Shown here: piece by piece, positions 34,500 through 43,660 of the stretch | Layout: every line of letters starts with the position of its first letter | Position numbering within the stretch: the first letter of the stretch is position 1 | Translations under genes and position numbers: made by a program | NCBI GenBank assembly: GCA_963677915.2 | Contig: CAXXGE010000039.1 | Span: 46,762 to 110,761, forward strand | Source of the DNA: G963677915 sp963677915 | GTDB lineage: Bacteria; Bacillota; Clostridia; Lachnospirales; Vallitaleaceae | DNA length: 64,000 nt | Reading direction: 5' to 3' | Notes under the pieces: model-generated | What the model was told of the DNA's origin: nothing | The model's input: the letters and a program-made list of their open reading frames with translations, nothing else | Database searches by the model: none

Positions 34500-35900
34500 T
34501 TAGAATCTAAAGTAAAGGAACGGATTGAACGATGAATCCACTAAATATCCTGACGTAATTATAAGTATTGATATATAAAATACCGGCTCGATCATCTTGA
34601 CCATCCTTCCTTCAAAATTGTTTGCATCAACCTTGCCAATGAGTTTTTTTGCTAATGGTGTTGCTCCAATAGCAGCAATGATAAATGTAACAAGGTAACT
34701 TTTTAAGTAATACAGTGCTTCATTCGAAACCAAAGGGATATCTCCAATTCCAAACAGCCCGCTAAACTGCTGTGCAATTTCTGCAGCGGACTCATTTCTA
34801 AATACAACAAAACTTAAAACGACAATTAATATCACGTATATATGACTTAATACTTTATATTTGTCCAAATGCTTTAGCAAGACATACTTCTCCAGTATTA
34901 ATATTACTGAGAAGATCATTCCCCAAAGCACAAAGTTCCAACTTGCGCCATGCCATAAACCTGTAAGAAACCAGACTATGGCAATATTGCGAAACCATTT
35001 TAGTGTACCCTTTCTATTTCCTCCCAAAGGGATATATACATAGTCTCTAAACCATTGACCCAGTGATATATGCCACCTTCTCCAAAATTCACTAATACTT
35101 CTTGAAATATAGGGGTAGTTGAAGTTTTCGAGAAAATGAAATCCGAACATTCTACCAAGTCCTATAGCCATATCCGAATAACCCGAGAAATCATAATAGA
35201 TTTGGAAAGCATATGCAATTGCAGCCATCCAGTAATATAGGACGCTCGGTTCATTGGTAAAATATATCATTCCGGCCAATTCACCTAAACTGTTGGCAAT
35301 AAGCACTTTCTTTCCCATACCAAGAACGAATCGACCAACGCCGTATGAGAAGTTGTCAAATGAGTGTTCTCTAGAATTAAGTTCTTTTGCAACAGTCTTA
35401 TATCTTACAATGGGACCAGCAATTAACTGAGGAAAAAGGGATACATATGTTCCAAGGCCAATTATACTCTTCTGCACTTTGGCTTCATTTCTATAAACAT
35501 CAATCGTGTAACTCATTGTTTGGAAAGTGAAGAAACTTATTCCTATAGGCAGTTCCAGGTGCAGAAGAGGAATAGACAGGTCAAAAATGTGATTCATATT
35601 CACGATGATGAAGTCCGAATACTTGAAAAACATCAGCATCAGTAAATTGATTGTAATAGAGGATATGAGTGCGAATTTAGCCTTTCCAGTACCTCTGTGT
35701 TTATCAATAACCCTGCTATGCGTAAAGTCTACTATAGACGAAATTACTAGGAGAGCCGTATATTTTGGCTCTCCGGCAAAGTAAAACAGTAAACTTCCAA
35801 ATAGAAGGACTACATTCTTATATTTTCCAGGTGTTATAAAGTATGCGATTAGCATAGCCGGAAGAAAGAAGTATATGAAACCAATGCTTGAAAATAACAT
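34500..35900 (-). CDS. MBOAT family O-acyltransferase (AlgI/DltB/PatA-like)
   Basis: A 466-residue polytopic membrane enzyme that moves acyl groups across the membrane. Motifs: SEFWRRWHISLGQWFRDYVY, PLGGNRKGTLKWF and the catalytic-histidine segment FLTGLWHGASWNFVLWG. The N-terminus has LPIGISFFTFQTMSYTIDVYR. AAGGAG precedes the start and overlaps the stop of the upstream lipoprotein gene. With the DHHW protein it should form a surface-polysaccharide O-acylation system. Confidence 0.93.
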   Translation of the reverse strand: MLFSSIGFIYFFLPAMLIAYFITPGKYKNVVLLFGSLLFYFAGEPKYTALLVISSIVDFTHSRVIDKHRGTGKAKFALISSITINLLMLMFFKYSDFIIVNMNHIFDLSIPLLHLELPIGISFFTFQTMSYTIDVYRNEAKVQKSIIGLGTYVSLFPQLIAGPIVRYKTVAKELNSREHSFDNFSYGVGRFVLGMGKKVLIANSLGELAGMIYFTNEPSVLYYWMAAIAYAFQIYYDFSGYSDMAIGLGRMFGFHFLENFNYPYISRSISEFWRRWHISLGQWFRDYVYIPLGGNRKGTLKWFRNIAIVWFLTGLWHGASWNFVLWGMIFSVILILEKYVLLKHLDKYKVLSHIYVILIVVLSFVVFRNESAAEIAQQFSGLFGIGDIPLVSNEALYYLKSYLVTFIIAAIGATPLAKKLIGKVDANNFEGRMVKMIEPVFYISILIITSGYLVDSSFNPFLYFRF

Positions 35901-35911
35901 TGTTTGCTCCT

Positions 35912-36664
35912 TTAGCTCATAACGCTCATGAATGCATCCATGTAGAGTTGCGCTTCATCATCCATTATAAGAATAATATGATTACCTACATTATCTACCA
36001 GGATATCTTCTTGCTCAACGCCTACGCAAATCCACTTTCGCCCATCTACATTTTCTTTAATATCTCTCTTGATCTTCTCAATATCAGCATCATCATTTAC
36101 TGTAAAAAGTACGATTGAATGTGCAAATGAACCCATCATAGGCTCTGATACGAACCCTTCGGTATACTCAAAGTTATCAACGCCAAGCATATAAATCATT
36201 TGCTCTCTTTGAAGGGGCACCGTCATATGCATTGGAAGTTGCAATGCAGCAGTTTCGTACATTTTAGCAATAACTTCCTCAAGTGATAATTTTGAAGGCA
36301 CGTAGTTTTCGTCCATTACAGCAAAGAATGATTCCATCAAACCTGCCGCGTCCATATCCATAATCAGAATGATTGTGTTTCCGATATTCTCAACCAGGAT
36401 ATTTTCATCCTCCACGCCTACACAAAGCCACTTATAACCATCCACATTGGCCTTAATATCTGCTTTGATTTTTTCAATATCAGCGCTATCATCTACGTTA
36501 AAGATAACGATAGAATGAGCATGTGTGCTGAACATCGGCTCTGACACAACGCCATTGGTGAACTCAAAATTTTCTACACCCAACATGTACATCATATTCT
36601 CTCTAGTAAGTTCACCAATCATTGTTTCGTATTCCGGCTGATAATGGGCATATAATTGTGAAAC
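35912..36664 (-). pseudogene. C-terminal part of IS66-disrupted lipoprotein gene (two DUF4358-like domains)
   Basis: Encodes two tandem ~100-residue repeats: MMYMLGVENFEFTNGVVSEP..HAHSIVIFNVDDSADIEKIK and MIYMLGVDNFEYTEGFVSEP..FAHSIVLFTVNDDADIEKIK. They resemble DUF4358, a clostridial extracytoplasmic domain usually found beside MBOAT/DHHW genes, as here. An ATG at 36622 has no good ribosome binding site. Joining 36664 to 38508 across the IS66 element, keeping one TGTGAAAC, gives one open frame with the lipoprotein start. The ancestral gene was therefore a single lipoprotein of about 370 residues. Confidence 0.8.
36657..36664. repeat. IS66 target-site duplication, left copy
   Basis: TGTGAAAC; the same eight bases follow the element at 38508-38515. 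Confidence 0.95.
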
Positions 36665-38507
36665 GTATCTATTCAGTCAGCCTCAAATAGCAACCTATAA
36701 TCGTCGCCTTCAAGAGCTGCTTTAATTGCTTCATGTGTATTGATGCCATGTTTCTTGGCTGTTCCAAGATATGACTTTATCGTCATGAATGTGTCTGCAC
36801 CTTTTAACGTTCTGAAGCAGCCACTGACTTTTGCTTTGATTTTTATCATCCGAATACTTTGCTCTGCAATGTTGTTCGTAAAGGGAACATTGAAATCATG
36901 AATAAATTGGCAGACTTCTCCCTTGTGGTCGATTAACCTATCGATGAGGGCAAGAACGGTACCTTTTTTGATTCGTCCTTTCTTTCCAGGAACTCTCTCA
37001 GGAGTTGGATTCTGCTCCTTTGCCACTGCCATTATCCGGTCGTATTCATCACTGAATTTACGGCTATGATAATAGCTGATTGAGGTTTTCCTTTTTTCCA
37101 TAGCTTTGTTCTTCGCTTTGTTCATCTTCAGCAGCAGCTTTTGGAAAGCTTCCGGCCACTCTTTTTGCTCCTTATGGTGGTCAATAACCCCATTTAACTC
37201 TCGGAGCAAGTGAGCTGCACACACGGCATGTTGGAGATTATACATCCAGTAGGAAGCCCAAAAGTCATGGATTATCAGCCCATCGAAATCAGGAAGAAAG
37301 CCTATGGCATCCATACCTTCTTTGCCTCGCTTTTTGTTTATCCCGAGATAGGTATAGTCCTTATCACAGGCACTATGGACCCAGTGAAGACTTCCTGCTG
37401 TACGCAGACCGGTTTCATCACAATGGATAACCGATTTGTTAAGCAATGCAGTTCGAATACTCTCAACCGTGTCTTCCACTTTATTGGCAAACCTGCTGAC
37501 CATGGCATTGACGGTTCCGACACTGATCGGCAACCCCAATACAGAGGACAAGATATCATGTGTCCGTTGCACGCCCACCATCCCTTCGGTGTTGAGAGCT
37601 ATAGCAAGTGCTTGGACGTTGGTGCCGTATTGCATGCTCGAGTTGATTGAATCCGGAAATTCACCACTGATGACTTGATGTTTCTCAAGTGGACATACAT
37701 ACGATTCTGTGTAATGGGGAACTATGGTTGTTTTTATTTCGACATCAATAACGTTCCTGATGGCAGACCGGCCGCAGCTCACACATTCATTCTCATAAGG
37801 ACAGCCTTTACAGGCTTTGGGTCTGTGTACTATCGGGTCATCAGAGGTTGCCATCAGCGTGAGTCCGCTGCCTTTATGACCTTTTTGCCCACCGGGTTTT
37901 CTGCCGGAAGGTTTCCGAAGACTTTTGGGGCTTGGCTTGGCAAGGCCATCAGAAGACGGCGGCTTGGAACTGTTTTTGGAATTCTTGCCTATTTGCTCTT
38001 TCAAAGATTCAATGGTTTTCACCAGTTGGGCAATCGTGTGGTTCAATTCCTCATTGGTTTGAACCTGCTTCTCAGAAGAAGCAGCCATTGCTTCCAGGGT
38101 TTTTGACATGGTATCAATGGTCTTGCTCATAGATGCAATTTGCTGTTTTTGTTCTTCGTTTTCTTTGAGTAATTCTTCGTGAGTCACAGGTTCACCTTCT
38201 CTCGTTTTCTCTACTAATATTATAGTGAAAACGGCAGGCAAAGGCGAATGTGCCACAAAAGACCTTCGTCATTATGACGTGTTGACAACTCTTGGTTTAT
38301 TGGAGCAAATCATAAGCCGACCAAGTGGCACATGGAAGTTATCCACTGAAATCAAGGCCAAAGATGATTTATATGCCAATAGTACGATGATTTTGCCAGC
38401 CAATAAAAAGTAGAAACTATCAACAGGCAGCAGATGCAGTTAAAACTTTTTCAAATTCAGCGAATGTCACAAAATCAATGGAAAATGCGAGCCGACTGAA
38501 CAGTTAC
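36665..38507 (-). mobile_element. IS66-family element (tnpC only, ISBst12-like)
   Basis: 1843 bp bounded by an 8-bp duplication. The ends GTATCTATTCAGTCAGC (left) and the reverse complement of the right end, GTAACTGTTCAGTCGGC, match at 14 of 17 positions. Only the tnpC-type transposase is present; tnpA and tnpB of classical IS66 are absent, as in the ISBst12 group. About 300 bases upstream of tnpC (38188-38507) hold no convincing gene. Confidence 0.92.
36673..38187 (-). CDS. tnpC: IS66-family transposase TnpC
   Basis: About 504 residues. An N-terminal coiled-coil region (EELLKENEEQKQQIA..LKEQIGKNSKNSSKPPSSDG) is followed by a Cys-rich zinc-binding segment (KACKGCPYENECVSCG), then the DDE domain with IHCDETGLR, LIIHDFWASYWM and the late FTNNIAEQSIRMIKIKAKVSG. 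The GTG at 38187 is chosen since AAGGTGAACCT precedes it; a longer frame to 38256 reads into the terminal region. Frame intact, so the element may be active. Confidence 0.9.
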   Translation of the reverse strand: MTHEELLKENEEQKQQIASMSKTIDTMSKTLEAMAASSEKQVQTNEELNHTIAQLVKTIESLKEQIGKNSKNSSKPPSSDGLAKPSPKSLRKPSGRKPGGQKGHKGSGLTLMATSDDPIVHRPKACKGCPYENECVSCGRSAIRNVIDVEIKTTIVPHYTESYVCPLEKHQVISGEFPDSINSSMQYGTNVQALAIALNTEGMVGVQRTHDILSSVLGLPISVGTVNAMVSRFANKVEDTVESIRTALLNKSVIHCDETGLRTAGSLHWVHSACDKDYTYLGINKKRGKEGMDAIGFLPDFDGLIIHDFWASYWMYNLQHAVCAAHLLRELNGVIDHHKEQKEWPEAFQKLLLKMNKAKNKAMEKRKTSISYYHSRKFSDEYDRIMAVAKEQNPTPERVPGKKGRIKKGTVLALIDRLIDHKGEVCQFIHDFNVPFTNNIAEQSIRMIKIKAKVSGCFRTLKGADTFMTIKSYLGTAKKHGINTHEAIKAALEGDDYRLLFEAD

Positions 38508-38869
38508 TGTGAAACAACATCTGATAAAGATCTTTCATCTGATGGATCGCTATCAACAACGATCTTGGTAATTGTAATGGAAGTAATTTGAACTGGATAT
38601 GATTCGGCAACTTCACCTGTGTAAATTACTTCGATTGCATCTCCAACAATAAGTTCTTCTGTTCCTTCCGGAATATTTGTTGAAACGCGTCCAAACTCAT
38701 CGTTTTCAAAAATCAATGTTGCCTCTGTAATCTCTGAAATGACGCCTGATGTAAGTACGTTCTCCTGAATTGGACCTTCGTCTTTGCTGCCATTGATTTT
38801 TTCTGTAGTACAACCTACAGAAGTAAAGATTATCATCATTGTAATAAGTACTGTTAATATTTTTTTCAT
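38508..38869 (-). pseudogene. N-terminal part of IS66-disrupted lipoprotein gene
   Basis: Encodes a lipoprotein signal (MKKILTVLITMMIIFTSVGC, lipobox TSVGC) and an OB-like region (GVISEITEATLIFENDEFGR..GDAIEVIYTGEVAESYPVQI) similar in style to DUF3221/YobA proteins. GAGGAG precedes the start. The frame is cut at DVVS by IS66 and ends just inside it. It continues in frame at 36664 (QLYAHYQPEY...) once the element and one duplication are removed. First gene of the MBOAT/DHHW operon, so the insertion may also be polar on those genes. Confidence 0.85.
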
Positions 38870-39305
38870 TGCTGATCTCCTCGCTTTAATTATTTATGCC
38901 TTTACAGACGCAAGGTGCATTGACAAAGTTCCACTAAATATACATCTTTTTGACTTCTCAATTTTCGCACATCTATATACTCCATAAAAATACCCCTTCC
39001 GCATGCACGAAAGAGGCGACTATATCCTTGAATTATTCTGTTCTGATTCAACATGCAACTCTTGATTATGCAACTTACGAGTTGCGTGAGGAATTATCAA
39101 CACTTTGCTTTAATATTCCAGATAGTAATAATTCCATGTCCAAATTCATCTTTGCCATTATAGAATATTGCATAGAAACCCAAAATGCCTTATTTGTCCG
39201 TAAATCCTCTGAAAAGATAAGGTATGACCGCCGTATTTCTGACAAACCTAAACATTTCAAGTCTCTATGCAATATCACATTTAACTGCAACAAACTGGTC
39301 GAATA
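38870..39305. other. Intergenic stretch with no supported gene
   Basis: About 435 bases between the disrupted lipoprotein gene and the rbsB remnant. A plus-strand frame (38950-39360, 136 codons) has no ribosome binding site, unusual composition and an antisense overlap with rbsB. I do not call it. Several inverted segments (for example GCAACTCTTGATTATGCAACTTACGAGTTGC near 39055-39085) may be decayed mobile-element ends. Confidence 0.4.
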
Positions 39306-39947
39306 TTATTTAACCAGCATAAGTTCAACGGGTACGTATGAATCTATGCTTTCACCTTGAAGCACCTTTATAGCGCTTTCGACACCAAGGGTTCCAATCA
39401 AGCCTGGTTGTTGTGCAACTGTCGCAGCCATTTCTCCATTTTCTACCGCTTTGACGGCATCATCTGTTGCATCAAAACCGACTACAATAATATCTTTACC
39501 TGCTGCCTGGATTGCTTTCAAGGCACCCAGAGCCATTTCGTCATTATGCGCGAATACTGCATCGATTTCAGGTTGTGCTTGAAGAATATTCTCCATTACC
39601 GACAAACCTCTTGTTCTGTCGAAATCAGCTACTTGACGTGCTACAACATCGATGTCCGTTGCACCGATTGCATCATTGAAGCCTTGACCACGATCCCTAG
39701 CAGCACTTGTCCCTGCTATGTCTTCAAGCTCTACGACTTTTCCGGTACCACCAAGTAGTTCGGCAATATATTCGCCAGCCATTACGCCGCCTGCTATGTT
39801 ATCTGATGCGATATGCGCCACTACATCTCCACTTACAGCGCCCCTATCCAAAGTAACAACTGGAATTTCTTTGTCATTAGCCATTTTAATTGCATTGCCT
39901 ATGTTTGCAAAAGCCTCCGCGTTGGACTCATAACCGGAAGTTGTCAA
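39306..39947 (-). pseudogene. rbsB: 5'-truncated ribose-type ABC transporter binding protein gene
   Basis: Keeps ~210 C-terminal residues of a periplasmic-binding-protein-like sugar receptor: VVTLDRGAVSGDVVAHIASD, GTSAARDRGQGF, FAHNDEMALGALKA and IIVVGFDATDDAV. The signal peptide and about the first 90 residues are gone, and the break is the IS3-family element. The apparent TTG start lies in the element's end. In the ancestral order rbsA-rbsC-rbsB this is the last gene. Confidence 0.85.
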
Positions 39948-39995
39948 GGTAGTTGTCCGATTTATTGAAAAGTTTCCGCTTATTTATTCCACGGT

Positions 39996-40108
39996 CCTGT
40001 TGACAACGAGCCTCTGCGGGCATGTCTCCAGCCATCGTCAGCATCCCCCTAAAAAGATGGGGATGCCCGCCGTAGCAGGCTTACATGCCCACCCTCATTG
40101 TCAACAGG
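39996..40108. repeat. Long stem-loop inside the IS3 element
   Basis: Outer arms CCTGTTGACAACGAG (39996-40010) and CTCATTGTCAACAGG (40094-40108). Inside are GGGCATGT..ACATGCCC and CATCCCC..GGGGATG. Located between OrfB's stop and the element end. Confidence 0.8.
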
Positions 40109-40140
40109 CTTTCGCGGCATAAAGTAGCTATAGGGCGGCA

Positions 40141-41220
40141 TCAGGCAGTTGCCGATTTACTGGATGTATCGTGTACAGCTTTTTCAGGATTTAACCATAC
40201 CTGCTTTTCGATAGACCAATCCCTTGTATCACCGGCCCATCTGTTGGGGTTCTTAAGCCGGGCGGTTTTATAGACCAGATCGCGCTTGGCGAGAATACTT
40301 AGGCCATGGTCTTTGGAGTGTCTCTGGTTGGGCGTCAGGAACTTGATCCCACTGTGTCTGTGGTTGTTGTTGTACCAATCCACGAAATCGTGGACCCATT
40401 CACGGGCTTCGTTGATGGTCTTGAAGCCTTTTGGCTGGTAATTACACCGGTATTTCAAAGTCTTGAACAGGCTTTCTGCATATGGATTGTCATTGCTGAC
40501 ACGCGGCCTGCTTCTGGAAGGCGTAATGCCCAAGTTGTAGAGCGTTTCAAGCATAGTAGCACCCTTCATGGGTGAACCATTGTCCGAATGCAGCACCAAG
40601 GGATGTTGCCTGTTGACCAGATTTTCTGCGATAATGGCCCGGCGAATAAGTTCGCTTGCATTTTCAGCAGATTCGGCCTCCCATACTTCCCATGCGATGA
40701 TTTTCCTGCTGAACAGATCGGAGATCATGTACAGATAATAGTGACGTCCTTTGACAGGTCCATTCAGGTAGGTGATGTCCCAGGTGTAAACTCGATTGGG
40801 TGCTGTTGCTACATGTGTTGAAATTTCCCGCTTAACCGGCTCTTTGCTGCGGCCCCGGTGTTGCAGTTGCTTTGCTTCTCTTAGAACACGATAAAAGGTT
40901 GATTCCGATGCTATATAGATGCCCCTGTCAGCCAGTATCGGCACAATCTGGCTTGGCGGCAGATTGCTGAACTCAGGCAGATTGACCACCTTCAGTATTT
41001 GTTCGACCTCTTCATCCGAAAGCTTGTTATGTGGCTCGGGATGAACAGCGATGGTGCGCTTATCGATATGCTGCTGGTGTTCTTCGAAGGACTCCCGCCA
41101 ACGATTATAGGTTCTTGTACTGATTTCGGCTTCTTCACAAGCGATGGAGAGACGAGCGCCGGCTTCCACAGCTTCCACTATGAGATCCATCACTTTTTTG
41201 CGCAACTCGGGTTCTGTCAT
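40141..41220 (-). CDS. IS3-family transposase OrfB (integrase core)
   Basis: 359 residues with an N-terminal helix-turn-helix-like region and the rve integrase core. Catalytic DDE positions are visible in YTWDITYLNG, LHSDNGSPMKG and NPYAESLFKTLKYR. The start ATG overlaps the OrfA stop (ATGA), so coupling rather than the classical -1 frameshift probably makes it. Full length and intact. Confidence 0.92.
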   Translation of the reverse strand: MTEPELRKKVMDLIVEAVEAGARLSIACEEAEISTRTYNRWRESFEEHQQHIDKRTIAVHPEPHNKLSDEEVEQILKVVNLPEFSNLPPSQIVPILADRGIYIASESTFYRVLREAKQLQHRGRSKEPVKREISTHVATAPNRVYTWDITYLNGPVKGRHYYLYMISDLFSRKIIAWEVWEAESAENASELIRRAIIAENLVNRQHPLVLHSDNGSPMKGATMLETLYNLGITPSRSRPRVSNDNPYAESLFKTLKYRCNYQPKGFKTINEAREWVHDFVDWYNNNHRHSGIKFLTPNQRHSKDHGLSILAKRDLVYKTARLKNPNRWAGDTRDWSIEKQVWLNPEKAVHDTSSKSATA

Positions 41221-41711
41221 TCTTCCGCGTCGTCGTTCCCCAGTAACGCATCCAGCTTTTTTCTAAGTACCAGAATGGCAGCTGTTTCTGCCAATGCTTT
41301 TTCTTTACGTTGAAGTTCCTTTTGCAGGGCTCTGATTTCCTTATCTTTGGACTTCATTTCCTTGTTAAGACGGGAAGCTTCTTCAGCAACACCGCCGTTG
41401 GCCTGCATGCAGGCATCTTTCCAGTCCTTGACCTGCTCGGGGTATAGCCCTTTTGAGCGGCAGTACTTGGAAAGTTCGGCTTCATTCATGCTCGTCGTTT
41501 CCAAGACTATCATGAATTTTTCCTGGCTGCTCCACCGATCGGTATCACTCGTTTTCAATGGCTCGCCTGACGACATGTGTTTCTTTTTCCATTTGTTTAG
41601 TGTCGCAATGCTGACATTTGTTTCCTTGGATATTTTGGAAACCGGTTCGCTGTTTGGCGGCAGCATCCTGGCAATCATTTTCTCTTTGAATTCTTTGCTG
41701 TAACTTGTCAT
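41217..41711 (-). CDS. IS3-family transposase OrfA (helix-turn-helix protein)
   Basis: 164 residues, DNA-binding part of the transposase. Two HTH segments (SKISKETNVSIATLNKWKKK and ELSKYCRSKGLYPEQVKDWK) are followed by a coiled coil (NKEMKSKDKEIRALQKELQR). Longer than the ~100-residue OrfA of many IS3 elements because of the duplicated HTH. Intact. Confidence 0.9.
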   Translation of the reverse strand: MTSYSKEFKEKMIARMLPPNSEPVSKISKETNVSIATLNKWKKKHMSSGEPLKTSDTDRWSSQEKFMIVLETTSMNEAELSKYCRSKGLYPEQVKDWKDACMQANGGVAEEASRLNKEMKSKDKEIRALQKELQRKEKALAETAAILVLRKKLDALLGNDDAEE

Positions 41712-41782
41712 GTGTTGTGTCCCTCCGTCTTCTTAAGACTACAATATACTATTTTCTCAACTACATGACAACTAGTCTAACA

Positions 41783-41941
41783 CCTAGGGTAACCCGCACT
41801 GATTGAAGTCTGTCTGAGCACATTAAAGATATTCGCTCCCGTCAAGAAACGGTCACTCATAAATGAAATGATGATTGAAAACAATATAAGTCAAATCAGT
41901 GATTGATATTTTTGTAGGGTTGCTTTAATTTTAGGATTCAT
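41783..41941 (-). pseudogene. rbsC: 5' fragment of sugar ABC permease gene
   Basis: The ATG at 41941 overlaps the rbsA stop. The frame reads MNPKIKATLQKYQSL, then a TGA, then LILFSIIISFMSDRFLTGAN and FNVLRQTSISAG. That is the first ~50 residues of an RbsC-type permease with an in-frame stop, cut by the IS3 element. Confidence 0.75.
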
Positions 41942-42311
41942 TATTATCTCTCCTTATGCCAACCGCAAGCCTCATAAGTGCTTCCTGGGTCGCTTCCTTC
42001 CTCTCTAAGATGCCAAGTGCTTTTCCTTCATGCATTATCATGATCCGATCACACATACCTAGTAGTTCTGGTATCTCCGATGAAATCATTAGCACGCTCA
42101 TACCTTCAGCTTTGAATTCATTCATCAAGTCATATATTTCTTTTTTTGCACCGACATCAATTCCTCGGGTAGGTTCATCCAAAATGAGCACCTTGGGTTT
42201 AGTAAGAAGGCTTTTTGATATGCTGACCTTCTGCTGGTTGCCTCCGGATAAATTCCTCACTTTCTGGCTTTCATATAGTATATCAACAACTTTTTTGAAT
42301 TTATTGTTCAA
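41931..42311 (-). pseudogene. rbsA: 3' fragment of sugar ABC transporter ATPase gene
   Basis: Retains the second ATPase domain's end: the signature NLSGGNQQKVSISKSL, Walker B KVLILDEPTRGIDVGAKKEI and the switch region MISSEIPELLG. A full RbsA is ~500 residues; about 126 remain. The N-terminal boundary near 42311 joins unrelated sequence. Confidence 0.85.
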
Positions 42312-42427
42312 CTTTCAGTATTGAATACTTGATCTTTAAAATATTCCTAGACGAAAGCGCTATATAATAAAGGTTTCCGGTGGTTTTTTTCAATATTTTA
42401 CAAGTTAGAGTGAATGTCATACGAAGA

Positions 42428-42600
42428 TCATGACACATAACTCACCCATGACTTCTTCAACTGTGAAGAACACCCGCCGCATGTTTTTTTCAGGATTGGG
42501 CTGACCCCAAGAGAAATGGCAAGTCTTCTAGATGGTACCGGCCCATATATGTACTTCATTATGCATAATTTGAATGATGAACGATACCATTTCACCACAG
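42428..42600 (-). pseudogene. Remnant copy 1 of the thioesterase/radical SAM cluster
   Basis: On the minus strand a short thioesterase remnant (IVHHSNYA) is followed directly by the start of the radical SAM gene (MKYIYGPVPSRRL.ISLGVSP). About 27 codons containing two of the cluster cysteines are missing before TVEEVMGEL, and then the match ends. It is a heavily deleted version of 58004-59380. Confidence 0.8.
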
Positions 42601-42603
42601 TTA

Positions 42604-42632
42604 TTGACATATGTCATTTAATTCATTATTAT
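42604..42632. promoter_or_regulatory. Promoter with GACATATGTC operator (cluster copy 1 / ABC transporter)
   Basis: Plus strand TTGACA (42604-42609), 17-base spacer, TATTAT (42627-42632), with the palindrome GACATATGTC at 42606-42615 overlapping the -35. It points to the ABC transporter at 42692. On the minus strand the same palindrome lies downstream of a TATAAT, as in the other cluster copies. Confidence 0.65.
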
Positions 42633-42691
42633 TATATCATGATATCAGACATGTAGTAAAAACTAAGCATATTAAAACAAGGAGGGAACTC

Positions 42692-43660
42692 TTGAACATC
42701 ATAGAAGTTAGAAATCTAACCAAGAATTTCAACGGTTTTAAAGCTGTCCAAGACATCAGCTTTGATGTTGAAATGGGGGAAGTATTCGGTTTTCTCGGCC
42801 CCAACGGTGCAGGAAAAACAACAACCATCAACATGCTTACAGGCTTGGCAAGACCAACTTCCGGAGAAATCACGATTTCAGGTCAGGATGGCATCAAATA
42901 TATCAAGAAGGTCCAGCAGAACATTGGCATTGTGCCCGACGAAAGCAATCTCTACGATGAAATGAGCGGCTTCGACAACCTTGTCTTCTGCGCCTCCCTT
43001 TACGGCATCAAGAAGGATGAGCGCGCAAAAAGAGCCCAAAGATTGCTCGAGCAGTTCTCTTTGGACGATACAGGTGACCGCCCTTTCAAAGCCTACTCAA
43101 AAGGCATGAAGAGAAAACTGACCATCGCCGCCGGCATCATCCATGAACCGAAAATCCTTTTTTTGGATGAACCGACAACGGGAATCGATGTGGAAAGCGC
43201 AAGACAGATTCGCCGCATGATCAAGGAATTGAACGAAAATGGAACAACTATTTTCCTTACTACCCACTACATTGAAGATGCTGAAAGGCTTTGCCACCGG
43301 ATCGGTTTCATCGTTAAAGGCAATGTTATTAAGGTCAGCAATGTTCAGCGACTGATGGCCGAAGCCCAGAAGGAACACATCGTTGAATTCAGTATGGAAA
43401 AGAAAAGTGCCGGTCTGGAAGAAAAAATGACTTGCACCTTCCCGAACATCGTCATCAAAACCAGTACCCAAAATAGCATACGCATAAAATCGGATAAGAA
43501 GATTGAACTCATGCCTTTCATGAATTTTTTCGCTGGAGAAGAGATTAAAATCACTGAAGCAAGACTCATCCACCCTTCTCTTGAAGAAGTATTCGTCAAG
43601 ATAACCGGCATCGAAATAGACAAACTGAAAAAGGAAAAGGAGGGAAATGGACATGAATAA
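42692..43660 (+). CDS. ABC-2-type transporter, ATP-binding protein
   Basis: About 322 residues. Walker A GPNGAGKTTTINML, signature YSKGMKRKLTIAAGII, Walker B ILFLDEPTTGIDVESARQI and H-loop TTHYIEDAERLC. The length and C-terminal extension are typical of drug/antibiotic or NatA-like exporters. The TTG at 42692 is preferred since AAGGAGGG lies six bases upstream; no in-frame ATG is better placed. Overlaps the permease gene by 14 bases. Probably made from the CATATG-operator promoter at 42604. Confidence 0.9.
   Translation: MNIIEVRNLTKNFNGFKAVQDISFDVEMGEVFGFLGPNGAGKTTTINMLTGLARPTSGEITISGQDGIKYIKKVQQNIGIVPDESNLYDEMSGFDNLVFCASLYGIKKDERAKRAQRLLEQFSLDDTGDRPFKAYSKGMKRKLTIAAGIIHEPKILFLDEPTTGIDVESARQIRRMIKELNENGTTIFLTTHYIEDAERLCHRIGFIVKGNVIKVSNVQRLMAEAQKEHIVEFSMEKKSAGLEEKMTCTFPNIVIKTSTQNSIRIKSDKKIELMPFMNFFAGEEIKITEARLIHPSLEEVFVKITGIEIDKLKKEKEGNGHE

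Larger units (their letters stand above)
39942..41782 (-). mobile_element. IS3-family insertion sequence
   Basis: About 1841 bp. The ends TGTCAAGGTAGTTGTC (39942) and the reverse complement of the right end, TGTTAGACTAGTTGTC, match at 12 of 16 positions. OrfA and OrfB are both intact and overlap by ATGA. The flanks show no duplication and belong to different genes (rbsB and rbsC), so a deletion accompanied or followed insertion. Confidence 0.85.

Noticed and set aside
36112..36622. Independent cytoplasmic protein starting at 36622
   Set aside because: No ribosome binding site, and the frame continues upstream across the IS66 junction to a lipoprotein start.
38225..38413. 62-codon accessory gene inside the IS66 element
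   Set aside because: No start signal or family resemblance; probably non-coding terminal DNA.
38950..39360. 136-codon plus-strand protein
   Set aside because: No ribosome binding site, no recognisable motif, and it overlaps the rbsB relic in antisense.
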